A DNA stretch of 64,000 bases from Microbaculum marinum (GTDB lineage: Bacteria; Pseudomonadota; Alphaproteobacteria; Rhizobiales; Tepidamorphaceae). The translations under genes and the position numbers were made by a program. How positions within the stretch are numbered: the stretch's first letter is position 1; each line of letters begins with the position of its first letter. The notes below the pieces were generated by a model. It was not told the DNA's origin. It worked only from the letters and a program-made list of their open reading frames with translations, and did not search any database. This document shows, one piece after another, positions 47,340 through 57,298 of the stretch. The stretch lies in NCBI RefSeq assembly GCF_042646165.1, contig NZ_JBHRTC010000013.1. One strand, 5' to 3'.

Positions 47340-47698
47340 GCCGCATCGTCAGCCTGCTCGCCATCGTCCTCGTGGTCGCCGCCGCCGTCGGGCTCTACCG
47401 GTTCAAGGGCGAATCCCAGGAGCGCGCCCGTCACATCGCGGAACTGCGCGCGCAGATCCAGGAGGAGCGCGAGACGATCTCGGTGCTGCGGGCGGAATGG
47501 AACTACCTCGATCAGCCGAGCCGGATCCAGGAACTCGCGGAGCGCTATCTCGATCTGTCGAGGCTGGAGGTCGAGCAGATCTCGGTCGTCGAGCACCTGC
47601 CGATGCGGCCGATCGACATCAATCCCTCGACGGTGGATCCGCTCGGCGGCTTCGCCGGCGGCGAGACGAACGGAACCCAGGACAGGGTCATCCAGTAA
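47336..47698 (+). CDS. ftsL: Cell division protein FtsL
   Basis: The 120-residue protein is a bitopic membrane protein with one membrane segment (about 5-22) and a periplasmic coiled coil (about 25-60, RARHIAELRAQIQEERETISVLRAEW), the FtsL layout. It joins FtsB and FtsQ in the divisome. The sequence is poorly conserved, so the assignment rests on size, layout and position between rsmH and ftsI. It overlaps ftsI by one base. Confidence 0.88.
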   Translation: MSRIVSLLAIVLVVAAAVGLYRFKGESQERARHIAELRAQIQEERETISVLRAEWNYLDQPSRIQELAERYLDLSRLEVEQISVVEHLPMRPIDINPSTVDPLGGFAGGETNGTQDRVIQ

Positions 47699-49422
47699 TG
47701 CGTATTCCCAATTTCCGTCGCAAAGATAGCGGCAAGCCTGGCAGATCCGAGCCGTCGGCAGCCGACCGCGAGCGCGGCGAGCGCCAGATGCGAAACCGCC
47801 TCATCCTGGCGATGACGGCGTTCGCTGCGGTCTATCTGGTCATTTCCGGCCGCCTCGTGCTGCTCGCGACCATGACGCCGTCGACGCCGATCCACTACCT
47901 CAATCCGGGCGAACAGGTCAGCCATGCCCGCCCCGACATCCTCGACCGGGTCGGCAACGTGCTGGCGACGGACATCAACGTCCCGTCGGTCTACGCCGAA
48001 CCGGTCAAGATGTTCGGCATCGACGACGCGATCGAGGAACTGCGGACGGTGCTGCCGGATCTCGATCCGGCCGACCTTCGCACGAAGCTGTCCAGCGACA
48101 AGCAGTTCGTCTGGGTGAAACGCGAGATCACCCCCTCCGAGAAGGCGGCCATCCATGCGCTCGGCATCCCGGGGATCGGCTTCATGGAGGAGAACAAGCG
48201 CGTCTATCCGGCCGGTCCGATAACCTCGCACATCCTTGGCTACGTCAATATCGACAATCAGGGCATCGCCGGCTTCGAGAAGCATCTGGACACCGAGTGG
48301 CTTGGCGCGCTGCACGACGCGGGGCTGGCCCGCAACACGCCGCTCGAGCCGGTCCGCCTGTCGATCGATCTGCGCGCCCAGCACGCCATGCGCGACGAGT
48401 TGATGGCTGCGATGGACAAGTTCCATTCGATCGCGGCTGCCGGCGCGATCATGGACGTGCATACCGGCGAAATGCTGGCGATGGTGTCGCTGCCGGATTT
48501 CGATCCGGAGCGGCCGGTGGAGGCGCTCCAGAAGGACCGCATCAACCGGATGACCACCGGCGTCTACGAACTGGGTTCCGCCTTCAAGGCGTTCACGACG
48601 GCGATGGCGCTTGAAACCGGTCGTATCGGTATCAACACGACGTTCGACGCCCGTTCGCCGATCCGGGTCGGCAGCAACACCATCGGCGACTACCACGCCG
48701 AGAACCGGATCATGACCGTGGAGGACATCTACATCCATTCCTCCAACATCGGCACCGCGCGGATGGCCATGGCCGTCGGCGTCGAGGGGCACAAGGCGTT
48801 CCTGAGGAAGCTGGGATTCTTCGACCGCATGACGACCGAGCTTCCCGAATCCGGCGCGCCGATCGTGCCGGAGCGCTGGCGGGAGGTGAACACGATGACG
48901 ATCGCCTTTGGCCACGGCATGTCGGTCGCTCCGATCCAGGCCGTCGCCGCCGGGGCCGCGCTGATCAATGGTGGCCGGATGATTCCGCCGACCTTCGTCC
49001 CGCGGCCGGTCGAACTGGCCGACATGATGGGCGAGCAGGTGATCAGCCAGGAAACCAGCGACAAGATGCGCTATCTGATGCGGCTGAACGTGACCAAAGG
49101 CACGGCCAAGAAGGCGAATGTTCCCGGCTACGAGGTCGGCGGCAAGACCGGCACCGCGGAAAAGGTCGTCAACGGACGCTATTCGAGCACCAAGGTTCTG
49201 ACGACTTTTCTGAGTACCTTTCCCACAAGCGATCCGAAGTACCTCGTCTTCGTCATGCTCGACGAGCCTCAGGGCATCAAGGAGACCTACGGATACCGCA
49301 CGTCGGGATGGAACGTCGCTCCGACGGCGGGGAATATCATCGCTCGCGTCGCGCCAATTCTCGGTGTTGTCCCGGAACTGGCCCCGGTCGCGTCCGACGG
49401 CCCGCTCAGCGTCTCCTATTAG
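47698..49422 (+). CDS. ftsI: Peptidoglycan transpeptidase FtsI (penicillin-binding protein 3)
   Basis: FtsI crosslinks septal peptidoglycan. The 574-residue protein has a short cytoplasmic part, a membrane helix (about 34-53), a dimerisation domain and a transpeptidase domain with SxxK in GSAFKAFT, SSN in HSSNIGTA and KTG in GGKTGTAEK. The start ATG at 47698 shares an A with the ftsL stop codon. It interacts with FtsW and FtsL. Confidence 0.97.
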   Translation: MRIPNFRRKDSGKPGRSEPSAADRERGERQMRNRLILAMTAFAAVYLVISGRLVLLATMTPSTPIHYLNPGEQVSHARPDILDRVGNVLATDINVPSVYAEPVKMFGIDDAIEELRTVLPDLDPADLRTKLSSDKQFVWVKREITPSEKAAIHALGIPGIGFMEENKRVYPAGPITSHILGYVNIDNQGIAGFEKHLDTEWLGALHDAGLARNTPLEPVRLSIDLRAQHAMRDELMAAMDKFHSIAAAGAIMDVHTGEMLAMVSLPDFDPERPVEALQKDRINRMTTGVYELGSAFKAFTTAMALETGRIGINTTFDARSPIRVGSNTIGDYHAENRIMTVEDIYIHSSNIGTARMAMAVGVEGHKAFLRKLGFFDRMTTELPESGAPIVPERWREVNTMTIAFGHGMSVAPIQAVAAGAALINGGRMIPPTFVPRPVELADMMGEQVISQETSDKMRYLMRLNVTKGTAKKANVPGYEVGGKTGTAEKVVNGRYSSTKVLTTFLSTFPTSDPKYLVFVMLDEPQGIKETYGYRTSGWNVAPTAGNIIARVAPILGVVPELAPVASDGPLSVSY

Positions 49423-49558
49423 CCCTTGAAGGAACGAGCGAATTCGCGGAAAGGCGGAGCAGACAGTACGGGTTTGGGGGATATGACCAGAATCCGCCCG
49501 AATTCGACAGTTGGAATACCAGGATGACTACGCACACGATCACAGACCGGCCGATTTC

Positions 49559-51019
49559 ATGGAGCTCAATGCGCTAGTAGGTTTCGAGGCTGCACCGGAC
49601 GCCCCTGACGGAATGGGCGCCATCGAGATTTCCGGGCTCACCGCCGACAGCCGGCAGGTGCGGCCCGGCTATCTGTTTGCGGCGCTCACCGGTCTTGAGA
49701 CGGACGGCGCGCGCTTTGCGGGCGATGCCGCCGCTGCGGGCGCAGCGGCGATCCTTGCTGCGCGCGATGCTGATCTCGACGTGGCGATTCCGGTCATTCG
49801 GGTCAACGATCCGCGCCGCGCGCTGTCGCTTGCGGCCGCCCGGTTCTACGGCGGCCAGCCCGATACGGTCGTCGCGGTAACCGGGACCAGCGGCAAGACG
49901 TCGGTAGCATCCTTCGTCCGGCAGATCTTCGAGTTCCAGGGATACGCGGCGGCGAGCCTCGGCACCATCGGCGTCGTTTCGCCGAACGGCACGGTCTACG
50001 GATCGCTGACCACGCCCGATCCCGTGGAACTGCATCGTGTCCTGCGCGAACTGGCGGACGGTGGCGTCACGCATGCGGCGCTGGAGGCGTCGAGCCACGG
50101 GCTCGACCAGAGGCGCCTCGACGGTGTCAGGTTCGCAGCCGGCGCCTTCACCAATCTGGGCCGCGACCATCTCGACTACCACCCGACCCGGGAGGATTAC
50201 TTCGCCGCCAAGATGCGGCTGTTCGAAGTCCTGCTTCCGGACGGGGTGCCGGCGGTGATCGACGCCGATACGGCCGATGCCGTGCGGGTCGCCGACATTG
50301 CCCGATCGCGGGGGCTGACGGTGATGAACGTCGGCCGCAGCGGCGATGCGATCCGGCTTCTGGCGGCGGAGCCGGACGGCTTCCGCCAGCGGCTGACCGT
50401 CGATGCCGGCGACGGCGCGCGTCAGATCCTGCTGCCGCTCGTCGGCGGCTTCCAGGTGTCCAATGCGCTGGTGGCCGCCGGGCTTGCGATCGGTACCGGA
50501 TCCGCGCCCGACACGGCGCTTGCCGCGCTCGAGCGACTTGACGGCGCGAAGGGCAGGCTGGAGCTCGTCGGCCGGACGCATGACGGGGCGCTGATCTTCA
50601 TCGACTACGCCCACAAGCCCGACGCGATCGTCAACGCGTTGCAGGCGCTCAGGCCATTCACTCGCGGTCGCCTCTCCATCGTCATAGGCGCCGGCGGTGA
50701 CCGCGATCGTGGCAAGCGACCGCTGATGGGCAGGGCCTCCGTCGACAATGCCGACGTGGTCTACGTCACCGACGACAACCCGCGCAGCGAGGAGCCGGCC
50801 GACATTCGCGCGGCGATCCTCTCCGAAGCGCCGGGCGCGATCGAGATCGGCGACAGGCGTGGCGCGATACATGCGGCGGTCGGCGCCCTTCAGGCCGGCG
50901 ACATCCTGCTGGTGGCCGGCAAGGGGCACGAAACCGGCCAGATCGTGAAGGGCACCGTGCTGCCGTTCTCCGATCACGACGTGGTGGCCGAGGTTCTGCA
51001 GGGGGAGCCCGTGGCATGA
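49559..51019 (+). CDS. murE: UDP-MurNAc-tripeptide synthetase (meso-diaminopimelate adding)
   Basis: MurE adds meso-diaminopimelate to UDP-MurNAc-L-Ala-D-Glu. The 486-residue protein has the ATP site GTSGKTSVASF and the DNPR motif (TDDNPRSEEP) that selects meso-diaminopimelate, so the wall is of the Gram-negative type. The start at 49559 (MELNA) fits the family; a 16-residue extension upstream is unlikely. A 136-nt gap separates it from ftsI, the largest in the cluster until ftsA-ftsZ, and a secondary promoter there is possible. It overlaps murF by 4 nt. Confidence 0.97.
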   Translation: MELNALVGFEAAPDAPDGMGAIEISGLTADSRQVRPGYLFAALTGLETDGARFAGDAAAAGAAAILAARDADLDVAIPVIRVNDPRRALSLAAARFYGGQPDTVVAVTGTSGKTSVASFVRQIFEFQGYAAASLGTIGVVSPNGTVYGSLTTPDPVELHRVLRELADGGVTHAALEASSHGLDQRRLDGVRFAAGAFTNLGRDHLDYHPTREDYFAAKMRLFEVLLPDGVPAVIDADTADAVRVADIARSRGLTVMNVGRSGDAIRLLAAEPDGFRQRLTVDAGDGARQILLPLVGGFQVSNALVAAGLAIGTGSAPDTALAALERLDGAKGRLELVGRTHDGALIFIDYAHKPDAIVNALQALRPFTRGRLSIVIGAGGDRDRGKRPLMGRASVDNADVVYVTDDNPRSEEPADIRAAILSEAPGAIEIGDRRGAIHAAVGALQAGDILLVAGKGHETGQIVKGTVLPFSDHDVVAEVLQGEPVA

Positions 51020-52455
51020 GCGTGTTGTGGACGCCCGAGGACTTCATCGCCGCGGTCGGCGGCCGCGCGGTCGGCACGGACATTGCCCCGATTGGCGGCG
51101 TCTCCATCGATACCCGCACGCTGGAGAAGGGCGATGCCTTCTTCGCGATCCGCGGCGACCGGCTGGATGGCCACGATTTCGTGACGGGCGCCATCGAAAA
51201 GGGGGCTGCCGTCGCCGTCGTCGACGAAGAGCATGCCGAACGCTTCGACACGGCGGTCGGCGCGCTCGTCGTGGTGCCCGACGTGCTCGACGCGCTCCGC
51301 CGGCTGGGCCAGGCGGCACGGGCACGGACGGGCGCGAAGATCATCGGCATCACCGGCAGCGTCGGCAAGACGGGCACCAAGGAAGCCCTTAGGCTCGCGC
51401 TGTCTCGGTCCGGCAGGACGCATGCTTCCGCGGCGTCCTACAACAATCACTGGGGCGTGCCGCTGACGCTCGCGCGCATGCCGGCCGACACCGAGTACGG
51501 CGTCTTCGAGATGGGGATGAACGCGCCGGGCGAGATCGCCGCGCTGACGGAGCAGGTCCGGCCCGAGATCGCCATCGTCACCACCGTCGAGCCCGTCCAC
51601 CTGGAGTTCTTCGGCACCGTCGAGAAGATCGCCGACGCCAAGGCGGAGATATTCGAGGGCCTCGGGCCCGGCGGCATCGCCGTTCTCAATGCCGACAATC
51701 CGCAATTCGGCCGCTTGGCCGAAGCCGCGCGGTCGTGCGGAGCGCGCATCGTCACGTTCGGCGAGGCGGACGGGGCCGACGCGCGGCTGAAGCGGGTGTC
51801 ATTGCGTCCGGACGGCTCCAGCGTCATCGCGGACATCCTCGGCATGGAGGTCGCCTACAAGTTCGGCGCGCCTGGCCGGCACCTTGTCGGCAATTCTCTG
51901 GCGGTGCTTGCCGCCGTGAAGCTCGCCGGCGCGGACCTGGCGCTGGCGGCGCTGGCGCTCGCGGACATGACGGCGCCAAAGGGACGGGGCGCCCGGTTCC
52001 GGCTGTCGGTGGCCGGCGGCGACGTGACGGTCATCGACGAAAGCTACAACGCCAATCCCGCCTCGATGCGCGCGGCGCTGGCATTGCTCGGGCAGGCCGA
52101 TCCGGGCCTTCGCGGCAGGCGCATCGCCGTTCTCGGCGACATGCTGGAACTCGGCGAGGCCTCGCGCGACCTGCACCGCGAACTGGCCGGGCCGGTCGCC
52201 GACGCAAATGTCGACCTGCTGTTCGCCTCCGGGCCGCACATGCAGGCCCTGTACGACGAAATCCCGACGCTCAGGCGCGGCCGGTATTCGCAGGCTTCGG
52301 ACGGCCTCGTCGCCGCGCTGCTCGACGAGGTCAGGCCCGGCGACGTGGTCATGGTCAAGGGATCGCTGGGCAGCCGGATGGGGCCGGTCGTGGAAGCCCT
52401 GCGCCGGCGGTTCGCGGAAATCGGCGGCGAGACAGCGGAGGCGGGCGCGGCATGA
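51016..52455 (+). CDS. murF: UDP-MurNAc-tripeptide:D-alanyl-D-alanine ligase
   Basis: MurF adds D-Ala-D-Ala to the UDP-MurNAc tripeptide. The 479-residue protein has the P-loop ITGSVGKTGTKEAL, YNNHWGVPLTLARMP, GMNAPGEIA, IDESYNANPASMRAAL, and LGDMLELG, all typical. It overlaps murE by 4 nt. It precedes mraY by 26 nt. Confidence 0.97.
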   Translation: MSVLWTPEDFIAAVGGRAVGTDIAPIGGVSIDTRTLEKGDAFFAIRGDRLDGHDFVTGAIEKGAAVAVVDEEHAERFDTAVGALVVVPDVLDALRRLGQAARARTGAKIIGITGSVGKTGTKEALRLALSRSGRTHASAASYNNHWGVPLTLARMPADTEYGVFEMGMNAPGEIAALTEQVRPEIAIVTTVEPVHLEFFGTVEKIADAKAEIFEGLGPGGIAVLNADNPQFGRLAEAARSCGARIVTFGEADGADARLKRVSLRPDGSSVIADILGMEVAYKFGAPGRHLVGNSLAVLAAVKLAGADLALAALALADMTAPKGRGARFRLSVAGGDVTVIDESYNANPASMRAALALLGQADPGLRGRRIAVLGDMLELGEASRDLHRELAGPVADANVDLLFASGPHMQALYDEIPTLRRGRYSQASDGLVAALLDEVRPGDVVMVKGSLGSRMGPVVEALRRRFAEIGGETAEAGAA

Positions 52456-52481
52456 AGTTCAAGGCGGGGCGGGGCTGAGGC

Positions 52482-53567
52482 ATGTTGTACCTTATCGGCG
52501 AATTCGGCGAAGCATTTCCGTTGCTCAATGTGTTCCGGTACATCACGTTCCGCACCGGCGGCGCGATGATGACGGCGCTTGCGTTCGTGTTCCTGTTCGG
52601 CCCCTGGATCATTCGTTCGCTGCGCGTGCGTCAGGGCCGCGGCCAGCCGATCCGCCCCGACGGGCCGGCAGGTCACCTGATCACCAAGCAGGGCACCCCG
52701 ACCATGGGAGGCCTGATGATCCTCACCGGGTTCCTGGTCGCCACGCTCCTGTGGGGTAACCTTACCAATCCGTATGTCTGGATCGTGCTCGGCGTGACGG
52801 TCGGCTTCGGACTGATCGGCTTCTACGACGACTATCTGAAAATCACCAAGACGTCGGCGAAGGGCTTCGGCGGCCGCGAGCGGCTGCTTCTGGAGGCGGT
52901 TATCGCGGGCCTCGCCGTGTACGCGGTGTCGCGCGTCGGCTCGCCGCCGTTCTCGACGTCGCTGGCCTTCCCGTTCTTCAAGGATTTTCTGATCGACCTT
53001 GGCTGGGGCTTCGTCGTGTTCGGCGCCTTCATCATCGTCGGGGCCGGCAATGCGGTGAACCTCACCGACGGGCTCGACGGGCTCGCCATCGTGCCGGTGA
53101 TGATCGCCTCGGCATCGTTCGGCGTCATATCCTATCTGGTCGGCAACGCCGTCTTCTCCGACTACCTGCAGATCAATTTCGTGCCGGGAACGGGCGAGCT
53201 CGCCGTTCTCTGCGGCGCGATGATCGGCGCCGGCCTGGGCTTCCTGTGGTTCAACGCGCCGCCCGCCTCGATCTTCATGGGCGACACCGGATCGCTGGCA
53301 CTCGGTGGCATGCTGGGGTCGATATCCATTGCCATCAAGCACGAGATCGTGCTGGCCATCGTCGGCGGCCTCTTCGTGCTCGAGGCGGTCTCGGTGATCG
53401 TCCAGGTCGTCTCCTTCAAGCTGACCGGCAAGCGCGTGTTCCGTATGGCGCCGCTGCACCACCATTTCGAGCAACTCGGATGGAAGGAGCCGCAGATCGT
53501 CGTCCGCTTCTGGATCATATCGGTCGTGCTGGCGCTGATCGGCCTGTCGACCCTGAAGTTGCGGTAA
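52482..53567 (+). CDS. mraY: Phospho-MurNAc-pentapeptide translocase
   Basis: MraY transfers phospho-MurNAc-pentapeptide to undecaprenyl phosphate, making lipid I at the inner membrane. The 361-residue protein has ten predicted membrane helices and the hallmarks NLTDGLDGLA, FMGDTGSLALGG, and PLHHHFEQLGW at the C-terminus, plus GTPTMGGLMI near the start. It follows murF by 26 nt. Confidence 0.98.
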   Translation: MLYLIGEFGEAFPLLNVFRYITFRTGGAMMTALAFVFLFGPWIIRSLRVRQGRGQPIRPDGPAGHLITKQGTPTMGGLMILTGFLVATLLWGNLTNPYVWIVLGVTVGFGLIGFYDDYLKITKTSAKGFGGRERLLLEAVIAGLAVYAVSRVGSPPFSTSLAFPFFKDFLIDLGWGFVVFGAFIIVGAGNAVNLTDGLDGLAIVPVMIASASFGVISYLVGNAVFSDYLQINFVPGTGELAVLCGAMIGAGLGFLWFNAPPASIFMGDTGSLALGGMLGSISIAIKHEIVLAIVGGLFVLEAVSVIVQVVSFKLTGKRVFRMAPLHHHFEQLGWKEPQIVVRFWIISVVLALIGLSTLKLR

Positions 53568-53580
53568 GCGAGGTGACACG

Positions 53581-54984
53581 GTGATCCCCGTCACGACCTT
53601 CAAGGACCGCACGGTCGCCGTGTTCGGCCTCGCCCGATCGGGGCTCGATGCCGTGCGCGCGCTGATGGCGGGCGGGGCGACGGTGGTGGCATGGGACGAT
53701 TCCGGGCCGAAAGCGGACGAGGCGCGCGAGCAGGGCTTTCCGGTCTCCGATCTGCGCCAGGCGGACTGGTCCGCATTCGATGCACTGGTGCTGTCGCCGG
53801 GGGTTCCCTTGACCCATCCGAAGCCGCACTGGACGGTCGAGCGGGCAAACGATGCCGGCGTCGAAATCATCGGCGACACCGAACTTTTCTTTCGCGAGCG
53901 TGGCGCTCGCAACCCGAACGCCCCGGTGGTCGCCGTCACCGGCACCAACGGCAAGTCGACGACGACCGCACTGATCGGGCATCTGCTCCGCTCGGCCGGT
54001 CGGTCGGTTTCCGTTGGCGGCAATATCGGCAAGGCGGTTCTGGGGCTCGAGCCGTTCGACGGCGAACGCGCCTACGTGCTGGAGATGTCGTCGTATCAGA
54101 TCGACCTGACGCCCACGCTGGATCCGACCGTGGGACTGCTCCTCAACGTGACGCCGGACCATCTCGACCGGCATGGCTCCATGGAAAACTACGCGGCGAT
54201 CAAGTCGCGCATCGCGGAGAATGCGGATACCGCAGTGATCGCCGTCGACGACGACTGGACGCGGCGCATCGCGGACGCTGCCGGAGCACGCGGCAAAGCG
54301 GTCACGCGGGTGTCGGCTACCTCCGACCTTTCCGAGGGCGTGTTCGCGCGCGGATCGAGCATCGTGCTTGCGGGAAACGCTCGGGAGGAGACCATCGCCG
54401 ACCTTGCCGGGATCGAATCCCTGCGCGGCGAGCACAACGCGCAGAACGCGGCGGCTGCCGTGGCGACAGTGCTGGCGCTTGGCCTGAGCGCTGCACAGAT
54501 CGCCGCCGGACTGGCCAGTTTCCCCGGCCTCGCGCACCGCATGGAGATCGTCGGTCGTCGCGACCGTGTGCTGTTCATCAACGATTCCAAAGCGACCAAC
54601 GCCGACGCAGCGGCACGGTCTCTAGCAAGCTTCGAGACTGTCTACTGGATCGCCGGGGGGCGCCCGAAGGCCGGCGGCATCGAGCCGCTGCGGGACTACT
54701 TCCCGAAGGTCCGCAGGGCATTCCTGATCGGCGAGGCAGCAGCCGAGTTCGCAGCGACCCTGGGCGGTGAGGTGCCGCACGACAACTGCGGCGATCTCGC
54801 CACGGCCGTTGCCGCGGCGGCCCGCGCCGCGGATGCAGATCCCGCGCCGGAGCCCACCGTTCTGCTCGCGCCGGCCTGTGCATCGTTCGACCAGTTCCCG
54901 GACTTCGAAGCGCGCGGCGATGCCTTTCGAAGCCTCGTCGCCGGACTCGACGGCATATCGATTATCGCAAGGGAGGCCGCCTGA
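53581..54984 (+). CDS. murD: UDP-MurNAc-L-alanine:D-glutamate ligase
   Basis: MurD adds D-glutamate to UDP-MurNAc-L-alanine. The 467-residue protein has VFGLARSGLDAVRAL in the N-terminal domain, the ATP-binding GTNGKSTTTAL, LEMSSYQID, NVTPDHLDRHGSMENY, and GLAHRMEIVGRRDRVLFINDSKATN. The start is a GTG at 53581. It shares one base with ftsW (stop-start overlap). Confidence 0.97.
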   Translation: MIPVTTFKDRTVAVFGLARSGLDAVRALMAGGATVVAWDDSGPKADEAREQGFPVSDLRQADWSAFDALVLSPGVPLTHPKPHWTVERANDAGVEIIGDTELFFRERGARNPNAPVVAVTGTNGKSTTTALIGHLLRSAGRSVSVGGNIGKAVLGLEPFDGERAYVLEMSSYQIDLTPTLDPTVGLLLNVTPDHLDRHGSMENYAAIKSRIAENADTAVIAVDDDWTRRIADAAGARGKAVTRVSATSDLSEGVFARGSSIVLAGNAREETIADLAGIESLRGEHNAQNAAAAVATVLALGLSAAQIAAGLASFPGLAHRMEIVGRRDRVLFINDSKATNADAAARSLASFETVYWIAGGRPKAGGIEPLRDYFPKVRRAFLIGEAAAEFAATLGGEVPHDNCGDLATAVAAAARAADADPAPEPTVLLAPACASFDQFPDFEARGDAFRSLVAGLDGISIIAREAA

Positions 54985-56138
54985 TGTTCTCGCGCACCGA
55001 TGAACGGGTGATCGCGCGCTGGTGGTGGACCGTCGACAAGGTCCTGCTCGGCGCCGTCCTGGCGTTGATCCTCGGCGGTCTCGTCCTGTCGCTGGCGGCC
55101 AGCCCCCCCGTCGCCGACCGGCTCGGCCTCGACAGTTTCCACTTCGTCAAGCGCCACGCCATCTTCGTCGTCCCGGCTGTCGCGCTGATGATCGGGGTCT
55201 CGCTCATGGACCCGCGCCAGATCCGCCGCAGCGCACTCGTCGTCTTCATCGCCGGGCTTTGCCTGATGGTACTGGCGCTGCAGTTCGGGGCCGAAGTGAA
55301 AGGCGCACGACGCTGGATCTCGATCGCGGGTTTCGTCCTGCAGCCCTCGGAATTCGTCAAGCCGGCCTTTGTCGTGCTTGTGGCCTGGGCGTTTTCCGAA
55401 CGCATCAAGCGGCCCGACATGCCGGGCAACATGCTCGCTGTGCTGATGCTGGCGGCTTTCGTCGGGCTTCTGGTGCCGCAGCCCGACTTCGGTCAGACGA
55501 TGCTGGCCGTGCTGGTCTGGGGCGCGCTGTTCTTTGCCGCAGGAATGTCGTGGCTCTGGATCATCGCGCTCGGCGGACTGGGCGTCGGCGGAATTGCTGC
55601 GGCCTACGCCATGGTCCCTCACGTGCGCGAGCGTATCGACCGCTTCCTCGATCCCGAGTCCGGCGACACGTTCCAGATCGACACTGCCATCGAATCCTTC
55701 GTCCGCGGGGGCTGGCTTGGCCGCGGCCCCGGGGAGGGCACCGTCAAGCAGAGCCTGCCGGATTCCCACACCGACTTCATCTTCGCGGTAACGGCGGAGG
55801 AATTCGGGATTGTCGTGTGCCTAATCCTGGTTGCCGCTTTCGCCTTCGTGGTTCTGCGAGGGCTGGCTCATGCTCTCAGGGAGCGGGATCCGTTCCTGCG
55901 CCTGTCGGTGACGGGTCTGATCGTGCTGTTCGGCCTGCAGTCGGCCATAAACATGGCCGTCAACCTGCATCTCATGCCCGCCAAGGGCATGACGCTGCCG
56001 TTCATCTCCTATGGCGGATCGTCGATTCTGTCGCTTGCCTACGGCATGGGCATGGTGCTCGGGCTGACGCGGCGGCGGCCGCAGACCAAGCCGGTATTGA
56101 CGGAGTTGACCGGCCCGGTCGGAGTGCCGGCGGAATGA
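54984..56138 (+). CDS. ftsW: Septal peptidoglycan glycosyltransferase FtsW
   Basis: FtsW is a SEDS-family glycosyltransferase that polymerises septal peptidoglycan with FtsI. The 384-residue polytopic protein has about ten membrane segments, VAWAFSER, PDFGQTMLAVLVW, and the SEDS signature GMTLPFISYGGSSIL near the C-terminus. It is placed between murD and murG as usual, with a 4-nt overlap to murG. Confidence 0.96.
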   Translation: MFSRTDERVIARWWWTVDKVLLGAVLALILGGLVLSLAASPPVADRLGLDSFHFVKRHAIFVVPAVALMIGVSLMDPRQIRRSALVVFIAGLCLMVLALQFGAEVKGARRWISIAGFVLQPSEFVKPAFVVLVAWAFSERIKRPDMPGNMLAVLMLAAFVGLLVPQPDFGQTMLAVLVWGALFFAAGMSWLWIIALGGLGVGGIAAAYAMVPHVRERIDRFLDPESGDTFQIDTAIESFVRGGWLGRGPGEGTVKQSLPDSHTDFIFAVTAEEFGIVVCLILVAAFAFVVLRGLAHALRERDPFLRLSVTGLIVLFGLQSAINMAVNLHLMPAKGMTLPFISYGGSSILSLAYGMGMVLGLTRRRPQTKPVLTELTGPVGVPAE

Positions 56139-57298
56139 CGACCGCATCCGGTTCGCGCGGACTCATCCTGCTCGCCGCGGGCGGCACGGGAGGGCACCTG
56201 TTCCCGGCGCAGGCGCTGGCCGAGGTGCTGATAGCGCGCGGCTGGCGGGTCGACCTCGTCACCGATGAGCGCGGCGACCGGTACGGCGGCAGGTTCCCCG
56301 CCGAGAAGATGCACATCATCCCGGCCGCGACTGTGCGCGGCGGCAACCCGCTGACCTATCTCAAGACGTCGTGGGTTCTCGGCATCGGCGTGATGCGTGC
56401 CTGGTTACTGATCGGCCGGCTGAAGCCGAAGGTGGTCGTCGGCTTCGGCGGCTATCCGACGCTGTCGCCGGTCATTGCTGCAAGCCTGCCCGGATTTGGT
56501 GGTGGCGGCGTGAAGACGATCATCCACGACCAGAACGCCGTTATGGGGCGGGCGAACCGGCTGCTCGCCGACCGGGTCGATGCCGTGGCGACGAGCTTTC
56601 CGAAGGTCCACATGCTGGGCGAGAAGAACGCCGGCAAGGCGGTGCGGACCGGCGCGCCGGTACGCGCGGCCGTCCTCGACGTCGTGGCGCCGTACGACCC
56701 GCCGCAGCCCTACGGCGACTTCCGCCTGCTGGTCTTCGGCGGCAGCCAGGGCGCCCGGATATTCTCCGACGTGGTGCCGGGCGCCATCGCCCGCCTCGAC
56801 GAGGCCCATCGCGGCCGTCTCGTCCTCGTCCAGCAATGCCGGGAGGAAGACATCGAGCGGGTACGTTCGGCCTACGAGGCGATAGGGATAGACGCCGAAC
56901 TAGCGCCGTTCTTCAGCGATCTGCCGCAGCGCATCGCCGATGCCCACTTGGTCGTCTGCCGGTCGGGCGCGTCCACGGTCGCCGAGCTTGCGGTGATCGG
57001 CCGGCCGGCGGTTCTGGTGCCGCTGCCGCACGCGATCGACAACGATCAGCTCCTCAACGCCACCGCACTGGCACAGGCCAAGGGCGGCTGGTTGCTGCCC
57101 CAGCCGGCCTTCACGCCGCACAGGCTCGCCGAAGAGCTTGCGGCGCGGATGGACGCTCCCGAGATGCTGGCCAATGCCGCGCAAGCCGCCAGTGCGGTTG
57201 GCAATCCGCGCGCCGCAGAGACGCTTGCCGACGTCGTCGAGGCGCTCGCCGAGGGCCGGCCGATGCCGGCGGAAACCGCCGGGGCGAGCGCCGCATGA
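56135..57298 (+). CDS. murG: UDP-GlcNAc:lipid I GlcNAc transferase
   Basis: MurG adds GlcNAc to lipid I, producing lipid II, on the cytoplasmic face of the membrane. The 387-residue protein has the N-terminal AAGGTGGHLFPAQALAE, VVGFGGYPT, FGGSQGARIF, and RSGASTVAELAVIGRPAVLVPLPHA, all typical. The start at 56135 is in a 4-nt overlap with ftsW and precedes the murC start by overlap. Confidence 0.97.
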   Translation: MTTASGSRGLILLAAGGTGGHLFPAQALAEVLIARGWRVDLVTDERGDRYGGRFPAEKMHIIPAATVRGGNPLTYLKTSWVLGIGVMRAWLLIGRLKPKVVVGFGGYPTLSPVIAASLPGFGGGGVKTIIHDQNAVMGRANRLLADRVDAVATSFPKVHMLGEKNAGKAVRTGAPVRAAVLDVVAPYDPPQPYGDFRLLVFGGSQGARIFSDVVPGAIARLDEAHRGRLVLVQQCREEDIERVRSAYEAIGIDAELAPFFSDLPQRIADAHLVVCRSGASTVAELAVIGRPAVLVPLPHAIDNDQLLNATALAQAKGGWLLPQPAFTPHRLAEELAARMDAPEMLANAAQAASAVGNPRAAETLADVVEALAEGRPMPAETAGASAA